In this document: positions 34,452 through 43,282 of the stretch, in pieces
Position numbering within the stretch: position 1 is the first letter of the stretch
Layout: every line of letters begins with the position of its first letter
Source: JAVBUZ01 sp031554725
GTDB lineage: Bacteria > Bacillota > Clostridia > Lachnospirales > Lachnospiraceae
Length of the DNA: 64,000 bases
Assembly: GCA_031554725.1 (NCBI GenBank)
Contig: JAVBUZ010000046.1
Coordinates: 1-64,000, forward strand
Direction: 5' to 3'
Notes under the pieces: generated by a model
Told to the model about the DNA's origin: nothing
Database searches by the model: none
What the model saw: the letters and a program-made list of their open reading frames with translations, nothing else
Translations under genes and position numbers: made by a program

Positions 34452-35954
34452 ATGGCAAAATTATATGTAAATCCAAAACAACAAAAGGGTCACATTAACA
34501 AAGAAATTCAAGGTCACTTCTCAGAACATCTAGGAAGATGTATTTATGAAGGATTATATGTTGGAGAAAACTCTGATATTCCTAACACAAATGGAATGAG
34601 AAATGACGTAGTGAGTGCATTAAAGGAAATGCAGATTCCGGTACTTCGCTGGCCAGGTGGCTGTTTTGCAGATGAATACCACTGGAAAGATGGTATTGGA
34701 CCAAAAGAAACAAGAAAGAAAATGATTAATACTCATTGGGGTGGAGTGGTTGAAGACAACAGCTTTGGTACTCATGAGTTTATGGAGCTTTGCAAGCAGC
34801 TAGGATGTAAGAACTACATCAATGGTAATGTTGGTAGTGGCACTGTTCAGGAAATGTCTGAATGGGTGGAATATATGACATTTGAAGGCGTTTCACCAAT
34901 GGCCGATTTAAGAGCTAAAAATGGTCATCCAGAACCTTGGAAGGTAGACTATTTTGGTGTTGGTAATGAAAACTGGGGTTGTGGTGGAAATATGACACCG
35001 CAGTATTACGGAAATCTATACCGTCATTATCAGACATATGTAAGAAACTACAAGCCTGATGCGCCAGTGTATAAAATCTGCTGTGGAGCCAATGTTGATG
35101 ATTATCATTGGACAAAAGAAGTTTTAGAAACTACCTTTGATCATGCAGCTTGGGCTAATGGTTTTATGAATGGACTTTCCTTACATTATTATACACATCC
35201 AGATGGCTGGGTTGACAAAGGAAGTGCAACTGATTTTGATGATAAGGTTTGGTATAAAACTTTAAGTAAAACGCTTTACATGGAAACACTAATCAATCGC
35301 CATGGAGCAATTATGGATGAATATGATCCAGAAAAGAAGATTGGTATGATTGTTGACGAATGGGGTACATGGTTTAACTGTGAGCCAGGAACCAACCCAG
35401 GTTTCTTATATCAGCAAAATACCATGAGAGATGCACTTGTTGCAGGTATTAACCTAAATATTTTTAACAAACACTGTGACCGTGTAAAAATGGCTAACAT
35501 TGCTCAGCTAATCAACGTATTACAAGCAGTTATCTTAACAGATGGGGATAAGATGCTACTTACACCTACATATCATGTATTTAATATGTACAAATATCAT
35601 CAGGATGCAGAGCTTTTAGATAGCTATATCGAAACAAAGAAAATTGGTTTAGAGGATGACTTTAAGGTTCCAAACTTACATGAATCCGTTTCCTTAGGAA
35701 CAGATGGAAAGATTCATGTAACGCTTAATAATCTATCTGTTGAAGAGGCTTATGAAATCGAAGGTGTATTTGCTGAAACTCAGATTAAGGCTGTGGAAGG
35801 AACAATTCTTACAAACGAAATGAAAGCGCACAATACATTTGATAACCCTAACAAGGTACACCCAGTTAAGTTTGATGATTGTGAAATTACAAAGGAAGGA
35901 ATTAAATTTACGATTCCTCCATGTAGCGTGTTACATTTAGCATTAGAGGTTTAA
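34452..35954 (+). CDS. abfA: Intracellular GH51 alpha-L-arabinofuranosidase
   Basis: The 500-residue protein has no signal peptide and the standard length of cytoplasmic GH51 enzymes. Motifs: [18 protein letters not shown] at the N-terminus, [21 protein letters not shown], the acid/base Glu in [10 protein letters not shown] and the nucleophile Glu in IVDEWGTWF. The C-terminal 140 residues form the usual beta domain. It would release arabinose from imported oligosaccharides. It is transcribed divergently from the ArsR-type regulator and is followed by a hairpin and another GH43 gene. Confidence 0.95.
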   Translation: MAKLYVNPKQQKGHINKEIQGHFSEHLGRCIYEGLYVGENSDIPNTNGMRNDVVSALKEMQIPVLRWPGGCFADEYHWKDGIGPKETRKKMINTHWGGVVEDNSFGTHEFMELCKQLGCKNYINGNVGSGTVQEMSEWVEYMTFEGVSPMADLRAKNGHPEPWKVDYFGVGNENWGCGGNMTPQYYGNLYRHYQTYVRNYKPDAPVYKICCGANVDDYHWTKEVLETTFDHAAWANGFMNGLSLHYYTHPDGWVDKGSATDFDDKVWYKTLSKTLYMETLINRHGAIMDEYDPEKKIGMIVDEWGTWFNCEPGTNPGFLYQQNTMRDALVAGINLNIFNKHCDRVKMANIAQLINVLQAVILTDGDKMLLTPTYHVFNMYKYHQDAELLDSYIETKKIGLEDDFKVPNLHESVSLGTDGKIHVTLNNLSVEEAYEIEGVFAETQIKAVEGTILTNEMKAHNTFDNPNKVHPVKFDDCEITKEGIKFTIPPCSVLHLALEV

Positions 35955-35964
35955 AAAGAAGCAA

Positions 35965-35989
35965 TAGGGTCAAACATGTTTTGACCCTA
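35965..35989 (+). other. Hairpin between the GH51 and GH43 genes
   Basis: Arms TAGGGTCAAA (35965-35974) and TTTGACCCTA (35980-35989) are perfect, with a five-base loop. No T-run follows, so it may stabilise the upstream mRNA, be a weak terminator, or bind a protein. Confidence 0.55.
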
Positions 35990-36020
35990 GCATTATAATA
36001 TATTATTAAGGAGAAACATC

Positions 36021-36998
36021 ATGGAGGAACGTATGATTAACGGACCCATTACAGAATATAATGAGCCGTTTATTATTCAGAGGGCGGACCCCTATGTATA
36101 TAAGCACACAGATGGCAGCTATTATTTTACTGCCTCAGTGCCAGAATATGATAAAATAGTTTTACGCCATGCAAGCACGCTGGAAGGTCTAAAAGATGCT
36201 GAAGAGGTTGTAGTTTGGACAAAGCATAAGTCCGGACCGATGAGTAAGCACATTTGGGCACCGGAAATTCACTGCTTGTACGGAAAGTGGTATATCTATT
36301 TTGCAGCAGGTGAAAGAGATGATATTTGGAAAATCAGACCTTATGTACTTGAGTGCGTAGATGCCGACCCTTTAACAGGGGAGTGGAGAGAAAAAGGAAA
36401 GATGAAAAGTGCATCAGATGATGAATTTTCTTTTAACGCTTTTTCTTTAGATGCTACGGTATTTGAAAATAAGGGAAAATATTATTATATTTGGGCAGAA
36501 AAGGTAAGTACAGGAAAAGCAATATCTAATCTTTACATAGCTCGTATGCTAGAACCAGATCGTTTGGCTACCCCACAGGTACTTTTAACGACACCGGATT
36601 ATGATTGGGAAAGAGTTGGATTTTGGGTAAATGAAGGACCCGCTATCATAAAGAGAAATGGTAAAATTTATTTAACCTACTCTGCATCTGCAACCGGCGC
36701 TTGCTATTGCATGGGAATGCTAAGTACAACAGAGGACGCAGATATGCTAGACCCGAAATCTTGGGTAAAGGAAAGTAGTCCTGTACTTAAAACAGATGCT
36801 GAAAAAGGTATATATGGACCTGGCCATAACAGCTTCACAAAGGATGAAAATGGCGATGATATCTGTATATTTCATGCTAGAACCTATGAAGAAGTTGTAG
36901 GAGATCCTCTTTATGATCCCAACCGTCATGCTATGCTTATGAAGGTAGAATGGGACGAAGAAGACAGGCCGATATTTGCTTTTAGGAAGGCAGAATAG
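36021..36998 (+). CDS. Intracellular GH43 exo-alpha-L-arabinofuranosidase-like protein
   Basis: The 325-residue protein has no signal peptide and is a bare GH43 propeller. Catalytic acids are visible in RADPYVYK (base), SLDATVFENKGKYYYIWAE (pKa modulator) and VNEGPAIIKRNGKIYLTYSAS (acid). Other blocks such as HIWAPEIHCLYGKWYIYFAAG are typical of the subgroup that includes exo-1,5-alpha-L-arabinofuranosidases. An AAGGAG ribosome site precedes the ATG. It is the last enzyme of the arabinan locus and may be co-expressed with the GH51 upstream. Confidence 0.9.
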   Translation: MEERMINGPITEYNEPFIIQRADPYVYKHTDGSYYFTASVPEYDKIVLRHASTLEGLKDAEEVVVWTKHKSGPMSKHIWAPEIHCLYGKWYIYFAAGERDDIWKIRPYVLECVDADPLTGEWREKGKMKSASDDEFSFNAFSLDATVFENKGKYYYIWAEKVSTGKAISNLYIARMLEPDRLATPQVLLTTPDYDWERVGFWVNEGPAIIKRNGKIYLTYSASATGACYCMGMLSTTEDADMLDPKSWVKESSPVLKTDAEKGIYGPGHNSFTKDENGDDICIFHARTYEEVVGDPLYDPNRHAMLMKVEWDEEDRPIFAFRKAE

Positions 36999-36999
36999 A

Positions 37000-37061
37000 T
37001 TGCACTTTTGCTATACATATGGTATAATTCAATACTGTCGTGAGGCTATCACGACAGTATT
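37000..37061 (+). promoter_or_regulatory. tRNA-Arg promoter and leader hairpin
   Basis: TTGCAC (37000-37005), a 17-base spacer and TATAAT (37023-37028) form a promoter starting inside the GH43 stop region. Directly after it lies a perfect hairpin, AATACTGTCGTGA (37031-37043) / TCACGACAGTATT (37049-37061), ending just before the tRNA. It can terminate read-through from the GH43 gene but would also be the 5' leader of the tRNA transcript. Confidence 0.65.
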
Positions 37062-37063
37062 TT

Positions 37064-37135
37064 GTTTCCTTAGTTAAATGGATATAACAGCCCCCTCCTA
37101 AGGGGCAGTTGAGGGTTCGATTCCCCCAGGGAACA
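37064..37135 (+). tRNA. tRNA-Arg (anticodon CCU)
   Basis: A complete cloverleaf of 72 bases. Acceptor GTTTCCT pairs with AGGGAAC (one T:G). The D stem is GTTA/TAAC. The anticodon stem GCCCC/GGGGC has loop CTCCTAA, giving anticodon CCT (reads AGG). The T arm is GAGGG-TTCGATT-CCCCC with one A:C mismatch, and A is the discriminator. CCA is not encoded. The 3' part is repeated at 38291-38346. Confidence 0.93.
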
Positions 37136-37142
37136 TTTCTAT
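37087..37142 (+). repeat. Direct repeat, left copy: candidate attachment site in tRNA-Arg
   Basis: These 56 bases, from the end of the tRNA D arm to seven bases past its 3' end, recur at 38291-38346 with only four substitutions, all C/T or G/A transitions. A tRNA 3' end duplicated downstream is the classic footprint of site-specific integration. Confidence 0.75.
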
Positions 37143-37289
37143 TTTTCATTTCACATTTTTCAACGCATCGGATAGGTCCACTATCGTTCATTTCTTTAGA
37201 TGCAAAAACCATATTTAAAAAGCTAAATAGAATACTTAAAAATTAACAAGGGACAAATATGCCATTTTATAAGAGTAAGGAGAATTTTT
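37136..37289 (+). other. Leader of the ORF6N gene inside the candidate insertion
   Basis: About 150 bases without a gene. They contain an AT-rich segment and AAGGAG before the ATG at 37290. I see no convincing promoter hexamers. Confidence 0.5.
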
Positions 37290-38243
37290 ATGGCAAAAAA
37301 AGAGGACTTAATACATAAAGATCTTTTAGAATCAGTGGTGGAAATTGATTATCTGAATATCAAACGATTAATACACGTCATTCAAAATAGACAAGTGATG
37401 TTGGATAGTGACTTAGCAATATTGTATCAAGTAGAAACAGGTGCCCTAAACAGAGCAGTAAAAAGAAATATAGAAAGATTTCCGAAAGACTTTTGTTTTC
37501 AAATAACTTTAAATGAATATGAAAACTTGAAATGCCAATCTGGCATTTCAAGTTTGAAGGAGAGCAGTTATGGAGGAAGACGGTCATTGCCTTATGTATT
37601 TACAGAACAAGGAATATCTATGCTTGCAAGTGTATTACATAGTGATATCGCAATTAATGTAAGCATAAATATTATGCGGTCTTTTATAGAAATGCGAAAA
37701 TTTATTGGAAACGATGCCCTACTTTTTGAGCGCATCAGTAATGTAGAATTAAAGCAATTGGAGTACCAGAAAGTTACAAATGAAAAATTAGAACAAATAT
37801 TTAACTATATATCTGAACATGAAGAAACTAACCAAAAGGTATTCTTTGAGGGACAGATTTATGATGCTTTTAATTTAATTGTAAGCTTAATTCAAAAAGC
37901 GAATTCAGAGATAATACTCGTAGACGGATATGTTGATTTAAAAACTTTAAATTTATTTTCCAAGAAAAAACCTGAAGTATCAGTTACAGTGTATACTCAT
38001 AAAAATACAAAACTAACAAATATAGATGTAGAAAACTTTAATGCACAATATCCAATATTAGAAATGAAATACACAGAAGAGTTCCATGATAGATTTCTTG
38101 TTTTAGATAGAAGAAGTGCTTATCATGTAGGTGCATCTTTGAAGGATGCCGGCAAGAAATGTTTTGGAATCAATAGAATAGAGGATATCAACATAATTAA
38201 CGATATTTTGAAGCAGCTTGATATTGAAAGCTGGGGTATATAA
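37290..38243 (+). CDS. ORF6N-domain protein with a PLD-like C-terminal domain
   Basis: The 317-residue protein has an N-terminal ORF6N (KilA-N-like, phage antirepressor-associated) domain: VMLDSDLAILYQVETGALNRAVKRNIERFPKDFCFQIT and LPYVFTEQGISMLASVL. The C-terminal part (about 190-315) looks like a phospholipase-D-fold domain, with EEFHDRFLVLDRRSAYHVGASLKDAGKKCFGI; the HxK position reads H-D-R. It is the only gene between the duplicated tRNA ends, which supports a mobile origin. A 15-base perfect inverted repeat lies inside the coding sequence. No integrase is present. The role could be regulatory or defence-like; the sequence does not decide. Confidence 0.85.
   Translation: MAKKEDLIHKDLLESVVEIDYLNIKRLIHVIQNRQVMLDSDLAILYQVETGALNRAVKRNIERFPKDFCFQITLNEYENLKCQSGISSLKESSYGGRRSLPYVFTEQGISMLASVLHSDIAINVSINIMRSFIEMRKFIGNDALLFERISNVELKQLEYQKVTNEKLEQIFNYISEHEETNQKVFFEGQIYDAFNLIVSLIQKANSEIILVDGYVDLKTLNLFSKKKPEVSVTVYTHKNTKLTNIDVENFNAQYPILEMKYTEEFHDRFLVLDRRSAYHVGASLKDAGKKCFGINRIEDINIINDILKQLDIESWGI
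37523..37555. repeat. Perfect palindrome inside the ORF6N coding sequence
   Basis: AAACTTGAAATGCCA (37523-37537) and its exact complement (37541-37555) flank a three-base ATC loop. It encodes LKCQSGISSL on the plus strand and almost the same peptide on the minus strand. Confidence 0.9.
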
Positions 38244-38290
38244 TTTTTCAATCAAACTCCCCACAGTTATCACCGATATATATAAGCGTC

Positions 38291-38346
38291 ACAGCTTCCT
38301 CCTAAGGGACAGTTGAGGGTTCAATTCCCCCAGGGAACATTTCTAT
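38291..38346 (+). repeat. Direct repeat, right copy: truncated tRNA-Arg 3' end
   Basis: This 56-base near-copy of 37087-37142 holds the anticodon loop and T arm of the tRNA but no acceptor 5' strand or intact D arm upstream, so it is not a functional tRNA. It marks the right end of the candidate inserted segment. Confidence 0.8.
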
Positions 38347-38542
38347 ATATAGTAAGAAAGGAGGTAGCAATTTGCGACCTCAAAGGAAGCTATTGAAGAT
38401 GGGGAAAAAGCGGTAGAAGCTATTACCATATGTCTTTACTTTTGTTGGGAATCAGTTTCTCCGTGTCGTATTAAACATATATTCATATTTATCTCCATTC
38501 CCCGCTTTGCGGGGGCACAAATAGTGGTGAAAGATTTTCAAT
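38347..38542. other. Gene-free stretch after the tRNA remnant
   Basis: There is no reading frame I can support. AAAGGAGG at about 38358 precedes a TTG that runs only 14 codons. A small hairpin CCCCGC/GCGGGG lies near 38500. It could be decayed DNA of the inserted element. Confidence 0.5.
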
Positions 38543-38884
38543 TTATTCTTTTAACACAAACATGCGCTTCAATTTTAATGGTCGTTTTGTCAAAAACTCA
38601 ACACCTTTATCCATTGTTGTTCTAGGGTGTTGATATATATCTATATCCATTGTTATTGGCTCATCAATAATATACAGGATGCCTTTTTCAACGCCGTTAT
38701 GTGTAATGGAAGAGAAAACCTCATCATATTCCAACATGGAAGGTTTTGTAGCAAATGCTACCGCCAATTCTTTCCACTGAGTTATTGTTGAGCCTTCCCG
38801 TAAAATTTTAATATCAACATTTGAGCCATGATACCAAGGTTTATCTAAATCAATAGGAAATTCCATAGGGTTTAACATCTCCAT
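38543..38884 (-). CDS. Hypothetical 113-residue protein with a YHGS motif
   Basis: A small soluble protein. The pattern WYHGSNVDIKILREGSTITQWKELAVAFATKPSMLEYD (read here in parts: YHGS near residue 19, then AVAFATKP) recalls the H/Y-G-[ST] start and FAT strand of ADP-ribosyltransferase-like folds. The third catalytic position cannot be assigned. The ribosome site is weak (GAAGAATA). It follows the terminator of the large kinase on the same strand, so it has separate transcription. I do not recognise a named family. Confidence 0.55.
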   Translation of the reverse strand: MEMLNPMEFPIDLDKPWYHGSNVDIKILREGSTITQWKELAVAFATKPSMLEYDEVFSSITHNGVEKGILYIIDEPITMDIDIYQHPRTTMDKGVEFLTKRPLKLKRMFVLKE

Positions 38885-38901
38885 TATTCTTCATTATGGT
38901 T

Positions 38902-38937
38902 AAAAAAGACACCCATGAGATTGCTCCCATGAGCGCC
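38902..38937 (-). terminator. Intrinsic terminator of the hybrid kinase gene
   Basis: On the minus strand a 13-pair stem (GGCGCTCATGGGA / TCTCATGGGTGTC, several G:T) with a GCAA tetraloop is followed by six T residues, just after the kinase stop. Confidence 0.92.
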
Positions 38938-38941
38938 AGCA

Positions 38942-41900
38942 CTATCTATTTTTTGTATAGTTATATATCTTTTTAATAACCTGCTCGATATCAATCGGTT
39001 TAGCAAGGTGATCATTCATACCAGCGGCAAGGCACTCCTCAACATCTTCACGAAAGGCACTAGCAGTAAGGGCTATTATTGGTATTTCTTTTGCATGAGG
39101 ATGGTCGAAGGAACGAATTTGTTTTGTTGCATCCAATCCAGTTAGCTCAGGCATTTGTAAATCCATTAATATTAAATCGTATTCTTCTGGAGCTGCCATA
39201 AACTTATCAACAGCTATTAATCCATTGTCTGCTATATCTATAGAAACCCCTGTGCCCTCTAGTAAAATACAGAGAATCTCTTGGTTAATCTCCATGTCCT
39301 CAGCAAGTAGTATATGTAAGTTGGAAAAGTCATAGCTTGCAGTAGAAAATTCTTGGGCTACAAGTTCTTCCTCTGTGGTAGTATTTGGTTTTTGCCCGTG
39401 GGCAAGTGGTATGGTAACGACAAATTCTGAACCAATACCTACTTTTGAGTCCAATGTAATGGTACCGCCCATACGTTCCACTAGATTTTTGCAAATGGAT
39501 AAACCAAGGCCCGTTCCGCCAAAGCGCCTTGTGGTAGAACCGTCTGCTTGCTCAAAGGCATTGAAGATGCGAACTTGCTGCTCGGGGGACATACCTATTC
39601 CAGTGTCCTTTACGGATAATTGAACTTGTGGAATAGTACCTTCGTAAGTAAGCTCACGGGAGCTTATAGAAATAACGCCGCCCGCAGGAGTAAATTTTAC
39701 AGCATTAGATAGTAAGTTCGTAAGTATCTGAGTGATACGCATCTCGTCACCAATATACCAACAATCAAGATTGGTACAACCATTACTTTCAAACCGTAAA
39801 TTCTTTTGTAATAAACTATCTTCAAACATATTACTAATTTTTTCAATTGCATGACCTAGCAAAAAGGGAGCTTCACTGATATTCATTTTTCCGGACTCAA
39901 TTTTTGAAATATCCAGTACGTCATTAACAATGGAGAGCAACTGAGTGGAAGCATTTGATACGGCACTTAAACATTCATTTCTTGCTGTTAGATCAGATGT
40001 TCCTTTGGCAATCTTCGTCATGTTAATAATGGCATTAAGAGGGGTTCTAATTTCATGGCTCATGCGGCTAAGAAAATCAGACTTTGCGCGACTTGCTTCT
40101 GCGGCTTGCAGAGTCGTTTCTTGTAGCCTTTTTAGTAATAGAATATCCTCAGTAATATCCCAGGTCATACCAATGACCTGTTTAATCTGTCCATCCTCAT
40201 CAAAGATGTGTTTCACACTATTTTTTGTATATTTTGTTGAACCATCTGGAAGTTTTACCGTTAGGCATTCAAAGCTATCGTTATACTTTATACCATCATA
40301 TTCATTGTGTAAATATTCAAGATAATCTCCGTATATGGTATTATCCAAAATAGAGCGAAGGTGATCGACTAGTTCAGTGACAGGCATTGGTGAAGGCTTT
40401 GGAATTTGATAAAGTGCTGCCAATGTATCATCAAAGATAAGAAGCTGATCAGGTATGGAAATATGCCAAACAGACATACCCGAAGCAGCCAGTGCAAGCT
40501 GTAGACTCTCCTGCGCGTCATTTTTTGCTGCAAGAGCTCTGTTAGTTGCACTGGCACCACTTATAACAGTGGCCGCCATGGAACCTAGGCGAAAAAATTC
40601 GTCCGTCCAATTTGCGTATCCTGTAAGCATAGCTATGCTCAGAATGCTGGTGATTTCACCATTTATACCAATAGGGAAGTAACAAACGCTCCTAGCGCCC
40701 TTTTTAAAGCTAGGTCCTTCAACAACGCTAGCGCTATCCATATCTGGAACAAAATAATAAGGCTGTTTATCAATAATTTTTAAAATGTGGCAGACCTCAT
40801 CTATATGACATACCTCGCCAAAAAGAGAGTGTGTATTAGGATTACGAGTTCTAGAAAACTTACAAATAAAATACTCGCCTTGGCGAACATATATATTGGC
40901 GCGGTCACTTTTAAAGTAGGTAACTAAATCGGCTAAAGCGTTGTCAATTAACTCATCAAAATTATATGGCATTAAAAAGGGTGCGGAGAAATCCTGCATA
41001 AATGCCTGTGCTCGCAATTCACGTTCGTTCTGTTCACGTATCAGAGAGCTATATGCACCCATAATTATAGTTCCAGCCATGGTAATGAAGTGAAAGTCTT
41101 TTTCTGTCCAATGTGCCGTCTCATAGATAGTTGAAAATAAAAGATAACCCCACCTTTTACCATCAGACATAATAGGTACATAACAAATACTTTTAGACCC
41201 CCTATTAAGGTACGGAAATTGTTCAAAAAGTTCTGAGGTTTCTTGCCTATAGAAGTAAGACTGTTGGTCAATAATATCAATGAGGGGACGTATGAGGTTA
41301 AAATCATATTTTTCGCCTATGAGGGGAGGAATATCCTGGTTTTTTAGACACTCATAGGAGCAGACCAACTGATCATTTTCTTGTATCTCCATTAGCACAA
41401 TACGGTCTGTGTTTAAAAATTCCTGTAAGTCTTGTAATGCATTGTTTATTAGTGAATCAAAATCTTTATATGGCTGGGTAAAGGGAAGAGAGAAACGTGC
41501 AATAATCTCTTGTGTATGCAATCTTCTTTCTTGAAGTTTATCTGCTTCTTGGCGAGCAAGAACCTCCTCGGTTACATCAATTAGCATTCCTACAATTCGT
41601 TCCGGTTTGCCTGTGATGTCGCATAAAGTTTGGGAACTAGTAGTTATATATCTAAAGGTTCCGTCTGGGAAATTGTAACGTACCTCACTTAAGTTAAGAG
41701 GAAAATTATTGTCGGAATACTCATTTAAAGGTCCTGGAAAATCAGGTTGATTTTCGATATCTACAATATTTTTAATATAGTCAGTCCAATTTGTTAGGTA
41801 CATAGGGGACATATATGGAAGCTTTGTAAGTGCCTGAAAACCTTCATCAAAAGTTAAAAGCGGCTCGTCAATAAAAGAAATTTCCCAAACGCCGGTTTTT

Positions 41901-42325
41901 GATATTTCTCTTGCAAGCTGAAGCCTAGCATTGGCTCTTTCTAATTCCATGTGTGAAGAAATATCAAGCATTGAAACAGCAATACCAATAACGGAACCGT
42001 CATTTCCAAAAATGGGAAATAGGTCAGTGTCGCATGGAACAAACGAACCATCTTTTCGCTTTAATTTAGCCTTACCAGACCAAGACTCTCCTCGCAAAAC
42101 AGCAGGGGTAGCTTCTTCAAAAATATATTTATGAGATTTTGGTGATAAAAAGTCTCCTCTAGCATTATCCCCGATACTCCATCCAGTAGCCGCAGTCATA
42201 GCTGGATTGGAGTAAAGAATTATATAGTTAAGGTCAAAGCATGCAAAAAAATTTTTTGTATGTTCAAGCACAGCACCTTGCCAGTCTGCAGTAGTCATAT
42301 TTAGTGCACATTTTGAGTCTGACAT
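38942..42325 (-). CDS. Cytosolic PAS/GAF hybrid sensor histidine kinase
   Basis: This 1127-residue protein has no membrane segment. Domain order: PAS (about 20-130), PAS (150-265), GAF (285-435), GAF (445-605), PAS (620-745), HisKA with SHEIRTPLNAIINM, HATPase with [30 protein letters not shown] and GGTGLGLSICKNLVERMGG, and a C-terminal receiver with the acceptor Asp in LILMDLQMPELTGLD. The GAF region is closely related to that of the kinase at 49007 (shared PFTQPYxDFD block). The absence of an output domain suggests a phosphorelay. Signal unknown; repeated PAS/GAF domains could bind small ligands. Confidence 0.93.
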   Translation of the reverse strand: MSDSKCALNMTTADWQGAVLEHTKNFFACFDLNYIILYSNPAMTAATGWSIGDNARGDFLSPKSHKYIFEEATPAVLRGESWSGKAKLKRKDGSFVPCDTDLFPIFGNDGSVIGIAVSMLDISSHMELERANARLQLAREISKTGVWEISFIDEPLLTFDEGFQALTKLPYMSPMYLTNWTDYIKNIVDIENQPDFPGPLNEYSDNNFPLNLSEVRYNFPDGTFRYITTSSQTLCDITGKPERIVGMLIDVTEEVLARQEADKLQERRLHTQEIIARFSLPFTQPYKDFDSLINNALQDLQEFLNTDRIVLMEIQENDQLVCSYECLKNQDIPPLIGEKYDFNLIRPLIDIIDQQSYFYRQETSELFEQFPYLNRGSKSICYVPIMSDGKRWGYLLFSTIYETAHWTEKDFHFITMAGTIIMGAYSSLIREQNERELRAQAFMQDFSAPFLMPYNFDELIDNALADLVTYFKSDRANIYVRQGEYFICKFSRTRNPNTHSLFGEVCHIDEVCHILKIIDKQPYYFVPDMDSASVVEGPSFKKGARSVCYFPIGINGEITSILSIAMLTGYANWTDEFFRLGSMAATVISGASATNRALAAKNDAQESLQLALAASGMSVWHISIPDQLLIFDDTLAALYQIPKPSPMPVTELVDHLRSILDNTIYGDYLEYLHNEYDGIKYNDSFECLTVKLPDGSTKYTKNSVKHIFDEDGQIKQVIGMTWDITEDILLLKRLQETTLQAAEASRAKSDFLSRMSHEIRTPLNAIINMTKIAKGTSDLTARNECLSAVSNASTQLLSIVNDVLDISKIESGKMNISEAPFLLGHAIEKISNMFEDSLLQKNLRFESNGCTNLDCWYIGDEMRITQILTNLLSNAVKFTPAGGVISISSRELTYEGTIPQVQLSVKDTGIGMSPEQQVRIFNAFEQADGSTTRRFGGTGLGLSICKNLVERMGGTITLDSKVGIGSEFVVTIPLAHGQKPNTTTEEELVAQEFSTASYDFSNLHILLAEDMEINQEILCILLEGTGVSIDIADNGLIAVDKFMAAPEEYDLILMDLQMPELTGLDATKQIRSFDHPHAKEIPIIALTASAFREDVEECLAAGMNDHLAKPIDIEQVIKKIYNYTKNR

Positions 42326-42474
42326 GTATATACCAACCTTTCCAATTAAAATAAGCGAAATATTCTTGTTGGAATTATAGCATAGTCAGCCAAATACAAC
42401 AATCATAATCGCATATTCAGACAGTTGAAGAGGTAGCTTATTTTAACTATGTTATATCAATTTCTAAATCATAA

Positions 42475-42505
42475 TTGACGGATTAAATAATAAGCCGTTA
42501 TTATT
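42475..42505 (+). promoter_or_regulatory. Promoter with overlapping palindrome upstream of the ABC genes
   Basis: TTGACG (42475-42480) lies 18 bases before TATTAT. An inverted repeat AATAATAA-GCCG-TTATTATT (42486-42505) covers the spacer and -10, a position suited to a repressor. Confidence 0.5.
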
Positions 42506-42589
42506 AATTATAATGTTTAGGATAAGAAGTAAACTAACATTTTGCTTAAAAGTAGAAATTCTCATATACAAGATGAAAGGGGTTTTATC

Positions 42590-43282
42590 ATGGAGATTCT
42601 AAGACTACAGGGAATTAAAAAAACATATGGTGCAGGAGATGGCTTGATGTATGCACTAAATGGAGTAACACTAGCAATAGAGCAGGGGGAATTTGTCGCT
42701 ATTGTAGGAGCAAGTGGTAGTGGAAAGAGTACCTTACTACATATGCTAGGGGGATTGGATAGACCAACAGAGGGTGAAGTATTCATTGAGGAAAATAATC
42801 TTACCTTAATGAAGGATGATGATTTGACAATATTTAGACGTAGAAATATAGGTTTTATATTTCAAAATTATAACTTGATTCCCACCTTAAATGTATATGA
42901 TAATATTGTTCTTCCCATTAAATTAGATTCCAAACCAGTGGACAAAGAATATATAAATAGAGTGGTTGAAACTTTGGAGCTTGGTAATAAGTTAAAAAAC
43001 TTATCTAACAATTTATCAGGTGGGCAGCAGCAACGCGTGGCGATAGCAAGAGCCTTAGCCATGAAACCGAAGATTATATTAGCGGATGAACCAACTGGAA
43101 ACTTGGACTCAAAAACTAGTCAGCAGGTTATGGATTTGCTAAAAAGAATGAATAAAGAATTTAATCAAACAATGGTTATGATTACCCACAATAAAGAAAT
43201 TGCTCAAATGGCAGATAGAATTATTCAAATAGCAGACGGTGTGATAATAGAGGATACTAAGAATGAAGCAAATATGCAGTAA
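42590..43282 (+). CDS. ABC transporter ATPase, MacB/LolD type
   Basis: From the ATG at 42590 (AAAGGGG ahead) the protein has 230 residues. It shows Walker A GASGSGKSTLLHMLGG, the LSGGQQQRVAIARAL signature, Walker B IILADEPTGNLDSKT and the switch histidine in VMITHNKEIA. The RPTEGEV and FQNYNLIPTLNVYDNI segments are typical of ATPases that work with FtsX-like permeases. The permease gene overlaps its 3' end by 20 bases. It probably exports a peptide or lipid or resists an antimicrobial; the substrate is not evident. Confidence 0.93.
   Translation: MEILRLQGIKKTYGAGDGLMYALNGVTLAIEQGEFVAIVGASGSGKSTLLHMLGGLDRPTEGEVFIEENNLTLMKDDDLTIFRRRNIGFIFQNYNLIPTLNVYDNIVLPIKLDSKPVDKEYINRVVETLELGNKLKNLSNNLSGGQQQRVAIARALAMKPKIILADEPTGNLDSKTSQQVMDLLKRMNKEFNQTMVMITHNKEIAQMADRIIQIADGVIIEDTKNEANMQ

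Noticed and set aside
38291..38346. A second functional tRNA-Arg
   Set aside because: The acceptor 5' strand and a proper D arm are absent upstream; only the 3' part is copied.
38347..38542. A short gene after the tRNA remnant preceded by AAAGGAGG
   Set aside because: The TTG-initiated frame ends after 14 codons and other frames have no start; no recognisable product.
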